Shown here: positions 58,777-64,000 of the stretch, piece by piece
Layout of the letters: each line of letters starts with the position of its first letter
How positions within the stretch are numbered: the stretch's first letter is position 1
NCBI GenBank assembly: GCA_022813625.1
Contig: JAKLMB010000015.1
Coordinates: 682,001 to 746,000, forward strand
DNA from: Aaosphaeria pasadenensis
Lineage: Eukaryota; Ascomycota; Dothideomycetes; Pleosporales
DNA length: 64,000 nucleotides
Direction of reading: 5' to 3'
The notes under the pieces: model-generated
Seen by the model: only the letters and a program-made list of their open reading frames with translations
What the model was told of the DNA's origin: nothing
Databases searched by the model: none
Made by a program: the position numbers and the translations under genes

Positions 58777-59520
58777 ATGTCCTCCAAGCCCCTCGCCGCC
58801 GAGGCAACTACCTCCCTCCACGACAACCCAACCCTCAACTACAAACTCCACGTCTTCCTCTACGACCTCCGGCACTTCCGCTCCTCGCCCTCCAGCCGCT
58901 CCCGCCTCGACGCCGTCGCCGACACCCACTACCTCGGCGCCCCATACTTCGACCCCGTGGAGCGATCTCTCCTCCTCTCCTCCCGTATCATCCCCTCCCC
59001 ATTATCTTCCTCAAACACCACCACTACAAACAACACTCTACAAGACACCCTCGACGACTTCTTCCGCAGCAAGCTAGAAAAGCGCGTGAAAGGAAGGATC
59101 GAGAAGGAAAGCGATGGACGTGTCTGCGCGGCGCACGACTTAGCGCCTGTGTTTGAGAGGGCGTTTGGGGTGCGGACGAAGGAGTTGGAGAAGAATAGGG
59201 GTTTTATGAAGTTGCTGAGGACGAGGGGGTTGGAGTTGAGGGAGGGGGAGGTGTGGTGTGGGCTTGGGAAGGGGAGGGGAAAGGGGGGGAGGGGGTGGAT
59301 GTGCGGTAGTATGGAGCACTATGTGTTCATTTTCAAAGAGTGTACTACTCGGTATCATTTGACAGCAATGCATGACAAAGGAGGTAAAGACAGTCCACGG
59401 GTCTGTTTGTGTTTAAAGGTAGGAGGCGAAGTGCATCAAAGCCAGCCAGGACTGACAAAGATATGTTTCCGAGTTGGACAATGGACAAAGGGAAGGTCGG
59501 GTGAGATATATAAAATGTAG
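58777..59520 (+). CDS. Unrecognised 247-aa protein
   Basis: Single exon with a good start context (ACCATGTCC). The N-terminal half has YKLHVFLYDLRHFRSS, ADTHYLGAPYFDPVE and a Ser/Thr/Asn loop. The middle is a charged helix (DTLDDFFRSKLEKRVKGRIE, VFERAFGVRTKELEKN). A Gly/Lys/Arg segment (GLGKGRGKGGRGW) is encoded by a G-run tract at 59200-59300. No domain recognised and no signal peptide. The C-terminal 70 residues are the least reliable, since an undetected intron could end the protein earlier. Confidence 0.55.
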   Translation: MSSKPLAAEATTSLHDNPTLNYKLHVFLYDLRHFRSSPSSRSRLDAVADTHYLGAPYFDPVERSLLLSSRIIPSPLSSSNTTTTNNTLQDTLDDFFRSKLEKRVKGRIEKESDGRVCAAHDLAPVFERAFGVRTKELEKNRGFMKLLRTRGLELREGEVWCGLGKGRGKGGRGWMCGSMEHYVFIFKECTTRYHLTAMHDKGGKDSPRVCLCLKVGGEVHQSQPGLTKICFRVGQWTKGRSGEIYKM

Positions 59521-59668
59521 ATTCCCATTTTTGATGAATACCTACTCACTACCTATTGTAGTTCTCATACACTTTGGAGCTCAGAAGTCTATTATCAGAC
59601 CAACAATCAAAACCTTAAAAACCCAACATCAAAATCTCAAAAAAAGAAGAAACACGTAGACCATCACA

Positions 59669-59998
59669 ATGCAGCTCCCAAAACTCATCCCGCTCCTCTT
59701 CCCCCTCCTCCTCACTCCCGCCTCCGCCCTCATCGGCGAACACTACGCCTGTAACGACTCCTTGTACGGCGGCCCATGCGAGACCTTCGCCACGCGGCTC
59801 GGCGTCTGCGCGAACTACCCTCCCGGCTTTAGCGACAAGATCACCTCGATCAAGATCAGCAAGGGGCAGTTCTGCAATTTCTACGACAAGCTGGATTGCT
59901 ACGGCACCGCGCTGAGGGTGGATCACCCGGGGACGGCGAATCTTAGGGGTAAGAGGTTCGATAATACGATCAAGAGTTGGAAGTGTTGGGAGTTGTGA
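59669..59998 (+). CDS. Small secreted six-cysteine protein, beta/gamma-crystallin-like
   Basis: 109 aa, single exon. MQLPKLIPLLFPLLLTPASA is a clear signal peptide with a likely cleavage after ASA. The mature part has six cysteines (YACND, GPCET, GVCAN, QFCNF, LDCYG, WKCWE), which can pair as three disulfides. The pattern SIKISKGQFCNFYDKLDCYG followed by LRGKRFDNTIKSWKCW resembles a beta/gamma-crystallin-type motif, but I cannot confirm that fold from sequence alone. It is small and secreted, as candidate effectors are; a host role is not shown. Confidence 0.8.
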   Translation: MQLPKLIPLLFPLLLTPASALIGEHYACNDSLYGGPCETFATRLGVCANYPPGFSDKITSIKISKGQFCNFYDKLDCYGTALRVDHPGTANLRGKRFDNTIKSWKCWEL

Positions 59999-60281
59999 GT
60001 GGGCTTGGATGTTAGATAGTCAGTTCTTGGTCGTTATGACACCTTTTCTTCATCTTTGGATGGATTTGAAAATTCATTGATCGCTACGTTCGTTGAGGCG
60101 TAACTGATATCTTTTGTCTTAGTATCGACAATATAAAACCCCGTTAATAAGGAGTCTTCCGTAACTGCACGCCTGAGATGTGAACGAATCGATACGAGTC
60201 GCCTTCTCCTAGACGTACTATGAGAATTCGAGAATCTCGAGAACAGCTCATAGCTCGAGGCTCTCTCCTTCATTCTTGCCT
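59999..60281. other. Short intergenic, convergent 3' ends
   Basis: 283 bp between a plus-strand and a minus-strand stop codon; nothing else seen. Confidence 0.5.
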
Positions 60282-60767
60282 TCATTCGCCTTCATCCATG
60301 GCTTCGTTTTCTCCTCCATCCACATACCCATCTTCATCAATACCGTGTTCCTCTAGCACCTTCTTCATCCTCTCATACCTCTCATTCAACTCTGCATTTT
60401 CCATCTCTAGTAGAGTCCTCGCCTCCTCACTTCTCTTCACCTCCGCCTCAAGCCCCTCAATCTTCTTCTTCAACCGATCCATCCGAACCTTAAAGATATC
60501 TCTCATTAGGGTATCTTGTTCCTCTGTATCTGGCGACTCGGTCACCTAAATTTGTTCACTTCATGAGTATATTTGCATGTCGAAATGGTAAAAGAGGGGC
60601 AATAGACTTACGCGACGCTGGCGCTTCCTAGATCCGGAACCGTACACTCCGGGTGAGGAGTTTGAAGACGAGAACGAGTTGGATGACGGCGGCGACCCTC
60701 TGGTCTCGCGGCTGAAGCCGAATTTAGCAAGCGTCTTCTGCTTCGAGCTTGGCTTTGGAGATGCCAT
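60282..60767 (-). CDS. Small basic coiled-coil protein with PIP-box-like motif
   Basis: Minus-strand exons 60767-60612 and 60545-60282 join in phase 0 to 139 aa. Residues 1-52 are Ser/Lys-rich and end GSGSRKRQRR, a likely NLS; KQKTLAKFGF near residues 9-18 resembles a PCNA-interacting motif (QxxLxxF-aromatic). The second exon is one coiled coil (DIFKVRMDRLKKKIEGLEAE, ENAELNERYERMKKVLEE) with an acidic tail. Family unknown. A longer start at 60920 in the same frame is possible but adds Ser/Thr-rich sequence without support. Confidence 0.75.
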
Positions 60768-61998
60768 CTTGATGTTAGCTTGGGGTTTCTTGGATGACTG
60801 ACTTGTCGCTGGTGATGAGGTTGCTGTAGAGCGCGCGTGTGTGTGGTGGAGTGGGAGAGGGTTTGAGGATTGAAGTTGTGATTTTTGAATGTTGAAGGAG
60901 TAGGTGAGTGGGAGGGCCAAGCGAGAGTAGAGGTTTGCGTAGGTACTCTATGAGCGGTGAAGGTGAGGTTGCGTCTGAAGGTGAGATTGGACATAAGGGA
61001 TCTCTCAATCTCACTTGTGCCATCGGAACTTTTCGCTTTGGTTTCGTCCATAATAATAAGGACGACATAAGTTGGCCAAGTGAACGAGGATTCCGGCGAG
61101 CTGAAGCCGTAAAGTCTAACGTAGGGTGAGACTCCTCGGGTTTCGTGCCCTGGCATCGAACATTCATTCTAGTAGGTAGGTAAGTGGCTACTCTTTCATT
61201 TCAGTTCATTGAACCAAAGACTCGAGCTGCAGTGCATTAAGGCGCCTCTCCCACACTGCTACGGGTACATATGAACCAGAGCTGAGTATCCAGCTGCTGA
61301 AGTTAACATTACAATGTCGACTTCAGAAACTAACACTCATTTCGTACAATCTCAAGTTAGATAATTATACTATCGCAGTGAGCATAAATGTGGTATGTTA
61401 TGGCTACGTGATCGCTAACAGCTGTGCATTAGCCTGCCTTCACGCTATAAAGATGTTCACAGGGTAAATAGACATTTCACCGAATTCTCTTGCTGTGGGA
61501 TGAAGACACGCCTTTTAAGGGACTAACATTGTAATCAAATTTGCTGGTAGCGCATTTTGCTGTTCCACTGGTGAGTACTCCAGTACCTAAGGGTTGCTTT
61601 CTGCTTCTCAATTAGAGGGCATACATGTGATTCTAAGCGATGAGAAGCTTAAAGCATAGAACTAAATTACGAATCAGATTCTACACCGAGATGTTGTTCA
61701 GTGATTATTATCTTCATGTCGTGAATCTGAGCCAAGCTCGGCTGCATGTGGCGTTGACATAGACGAGTCACATTGAGTGCATGTCACCATAGCAACCGCG
61801 AACAGGGGCCCAAGTATTCAGTTACCCGACTCAACTTTGACTGTACTCGTAATAAGTAGAAGCGATAAAACTGGAAGGTTGCTTGACATCAAATGTCAGC
61901 ATCCTCCTTGGCCGACTGCTCTCAAACCTTGAGCCTACCAGAGTGTCTACTTGACGCTCGTTTGAACGAATAAGACAGGCTCAAATACCAGATCCAAA
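60768..61998. other. Divergent intergenic region
   Basis: 1.2 kb between the small coiled-coil gene and the Polo-like kinase gene, which are transcribed away from each other. No open frame of interest. Confidence 0.5.
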
Positions 61999-64000
61999 AT
62001 GCCGACAATCTACGCTGACCCGCCTCCTGCGCTGGTGCGTGACTCTGCTGGGATAGAGTACCACATGGACAAGCAACTCGGTCGTGGAGGCTTCGCGATC
62101 TGCTGGCAAGCACAGCAGGTTAACACTGCCCAAGCGTCTCGCAAGACCGTCGCTCTGAAAATCGTCAAGTCCAAGATGGAAGTCAAGAAGGTGGCACAAA
62201 AGGTATTAATGCCGAATACTTCTCAATGTATGTAGCACTTAGACCTGGGTCTAGTTTGTCACCGAGCTTCAACTTCATTCGAAATTGCAGCATCCAAATA
62301 TCGTTGCCTTTCACCAGGCATTCGCCTTCCAGTCTTCTACATACGTGGTTCTTGAATTGTGTTCGAACGGATCTGTTGCCGACTGGCTTAAGAAGCGAGC
62401 ATATCTGACATTGCCTGAGGTCCGTCGATGTATTATCCAGACCTGCGGTGCCATGAAGTATCTCCACATGCGGAATATCGTCCATCGCGATTTGAAGGCC
62501 GGAAACTTGTTCCTGGAGCGTGGAATGAATATCAAGGTCGGAGATTTCGGGCTCGCCGCCGTATTGGTCAACCCTGATGATGCTGCTGTACGCCGAACAA
62601 CCATGTGTGGGACTCCGAAATACATCGCGCCTGAGGTGCTCGAAAAGGGCGGGAAAGGGCATAACGAAAAGGTTGACATATGGGCCATTGGAATTCTTGC
62701 GTAAGTGTTTTGCGAAGCCTTATAGTCAATGCCCTAATGACTTTCACTGTAGTTACACACTTGCTGTTGGAAGAGCACCCTTTCACGCCTCGAAACCTGA
62801 CCAAGTCCTTCTGAGAGTCGCGAAAGGTGATTATACCTGGCCTGATCTGGAAATGCATCAGAACGAAAGTCCAGACGAGCTTCGTGATATTGTTTCCCAG
62901 ATTCTCGTAGATGAGAATCAACGTCCAAGCCTTGATGCTATTGTTTCACATGACTTCTTCAAATTGGGCTATCTTCCCAATGTCCTCGACGAAGTCGCCC
63001 TCACGTCCGTGCCGAAATGGGCTGTGAAGCCACCTACTCCCGCGACAACCAAGCGAGGCTATACAGTGGCCTGGTATAAGCAATGCAGAGCTAGTGGGGT
63101 CGGCGAGTATGCCGAAGCTGAATTCTTTCCCGTCGTTGGCGATTACCCATCGAGTAGTATATTCCGAGAGTGCGAGCGAGAGGCTGAATCTGGCAAGATG
63201 CCAGTTGTTCCAATGCCCGAAAGTGCCATTTACGTTCCCTTCGTTTACAGAAGGGGCAAGGGTAGCACTGGTGGGCTTGAAATCATGAAAGAGGGTGAGG
63301 TGTTTGGCGCTGCACCTCCTTTGGTTGAATCTTCTGTCAACAACCAGGACAACATACCCAGTGCTGTCGAAATACTACCAAGAAATTGTGGAGTCATTGA
63401 ACAGCACGATCGTAACACTCTGGCCACCTCACGGAGAGCACCAGCGTATTCGTATGCAGAAAGTACAAAGGTTGCCCGTCGCCCAACTGTATCAAACGTT
63501 AGAAGAGCTGGAAATGATGCACCTGTTGCTCCCTCCGATAAGCCAATCGCTCAGTTGAAGTCCAACTCAACTAAGCAACTTCCCATACGACCAGCTCGCG
63601 CCCGTCCAGTTCGAGAGAACCCTCAAAGTGCTTCCCACCATATCCCCACAGCTACAGATTCGACTTCCGAGCATGCAAGATCAATGCGAGCAGCCTCCTG
63701 TAACACGTCGCGCAAGGTAGCCGGTATTAGAAAGACTGTACCATCCACACGCAGTAGTTCTCGACTGACTACTCGGTTGCAATCGACTAGAGCCGCCACT
63801 ATTGGGCATACTGCACCTCGTCCTACTGAACCAACACTCAAACCTGTGTCTACGCCTCTGTCATCAGATTGTGGCGTTTCCACACGATCGAGGGCCATCA
63901 AACCCTCCGGAGAGTCGCACAGGAACCCATACATTGATCCGTCTGCTATCCTGGCTCTGGCGGAGGAACTCCGAAACAATATCAACACGGCATTGACTTC
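61999..64000 (+). CDS. PLK1/CDC5-like: Polo-like kinase, 3' end outside window
   Basis: Ser/Thr kinase of the Polo family (mitotic entry, spindle poles, cytokinesis). Exons 61999-62202, 62255-62700 and 62753 onwards join in phase; the frame is still open at 64000 after 632 codons. The Gly-rich loop is LGRGGFAICW (27-36) with the Polo-specific GGFA. The catalytic Lys is K54 (VALKIVKSK), the catalytic loop HRDLKAGN (145-152), the DFG motif 165-167, and the activation loop RRTTMCGTPKYIAPE (T183/T184 as the likely phosphosite). After the kinase, which ends near 280, there is a Ser/Thr/Arg/Pro-rich region of about 350 residues. No polo box lies inside the window; I expect them beyond 64000 but cannot see them. 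Upstream partner transcribed divergently. Confidence 0.9.

Overview
This is a window of nuclear DNA from a filamentous ascomycete (Pezizomycotina; Dothideomycetes or a close relative is my inference). The evidence is short introns of about 40-110 nt with GTRNGT donors and YAG acceptors, Zn2Cys6 and fungal-rhodopsin-like genes, a KRE6-type glucan-synthesis protein, an SSN6/CYC8 co-repressor, and long pyrimidine/purine-skewed intergenic stretches. Most gene models below were assembled by hand by joining open frames across introns and checking that the phases close. I found no rRNA, no CRISPR array and no tRNA I could support.

Layout. 1-3.25 kb: no gene. 3.25-6.2 kb: sphingosine-1-phosphate lyase (+), tail-to-tail with mitochondrial ribosomal protein uL16m (-). 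6.5-10.3 kb: RFC1, large subunit of the clamp loader (+), sharing a 368-bp divergent promoter with uL16m. 10.8-17 kb: four same-strand genes, each a disordered or basic N-terminus followed by a coiled coil; none belongs to a family I recognise. 17.7-19.4 kb: seven-helix rhodopsin-like membrane protein (-). 20.9-22.3 kb: a broken ankyrin-type gene bracketed by two inverted copies of a small TIR element. 22.7-25.7 kb: a 992-aa disordered protein with a Cys-rich C-terminal region (-). 25.7-30.6 kb: gene-poor, with a repeat cluster. 30.6-31.7 kb: NmrA-like oxidoreductase or regulator (-). 32.7-35.9 kb: 12-exon Zn2Cys6 transcription factor (-). 37.3-39.6 kb: KRE6/SKN1-type GH16 protein (-). 39.6-44.4 kb: gene-poor. 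44.4-45.2 kb: probable mitochondrial protein of unknown function (-). 45.3-47.3 kb: decayed coding relics cut by two more TIR elements. 47.4-50.4 kb: SSN6/CYC8 (-). 50.4-58.8 kb: 8.3 kb without a convincing gene. 58.8-60 kb: an orphan protein and a small secreted six-cysteine protein (+). 60.3-60.8 kb: small coiled-coil nuclear protein (-). 62-64 kb: Polo-like kinase (+), running off the end.

Functionally the genes are mostly housekeeping (sphingolipid breakdown, mitochondrial translation, DNA replication, cell-wall glucan, general repression, mitosis) with accessory islands between them. The least ordinary features are: a non-autonomous TIR element family with TA-flanked ends (five copies, one decayed); the four-gene nuclear coiled-coil cluster downstream of RFC1, including a gene that carries a 100-bp tandem exon-intron duplication; the duplicated relic next to SSN6; and a recurrent intergenic 9-mer, TACTCCGTA.
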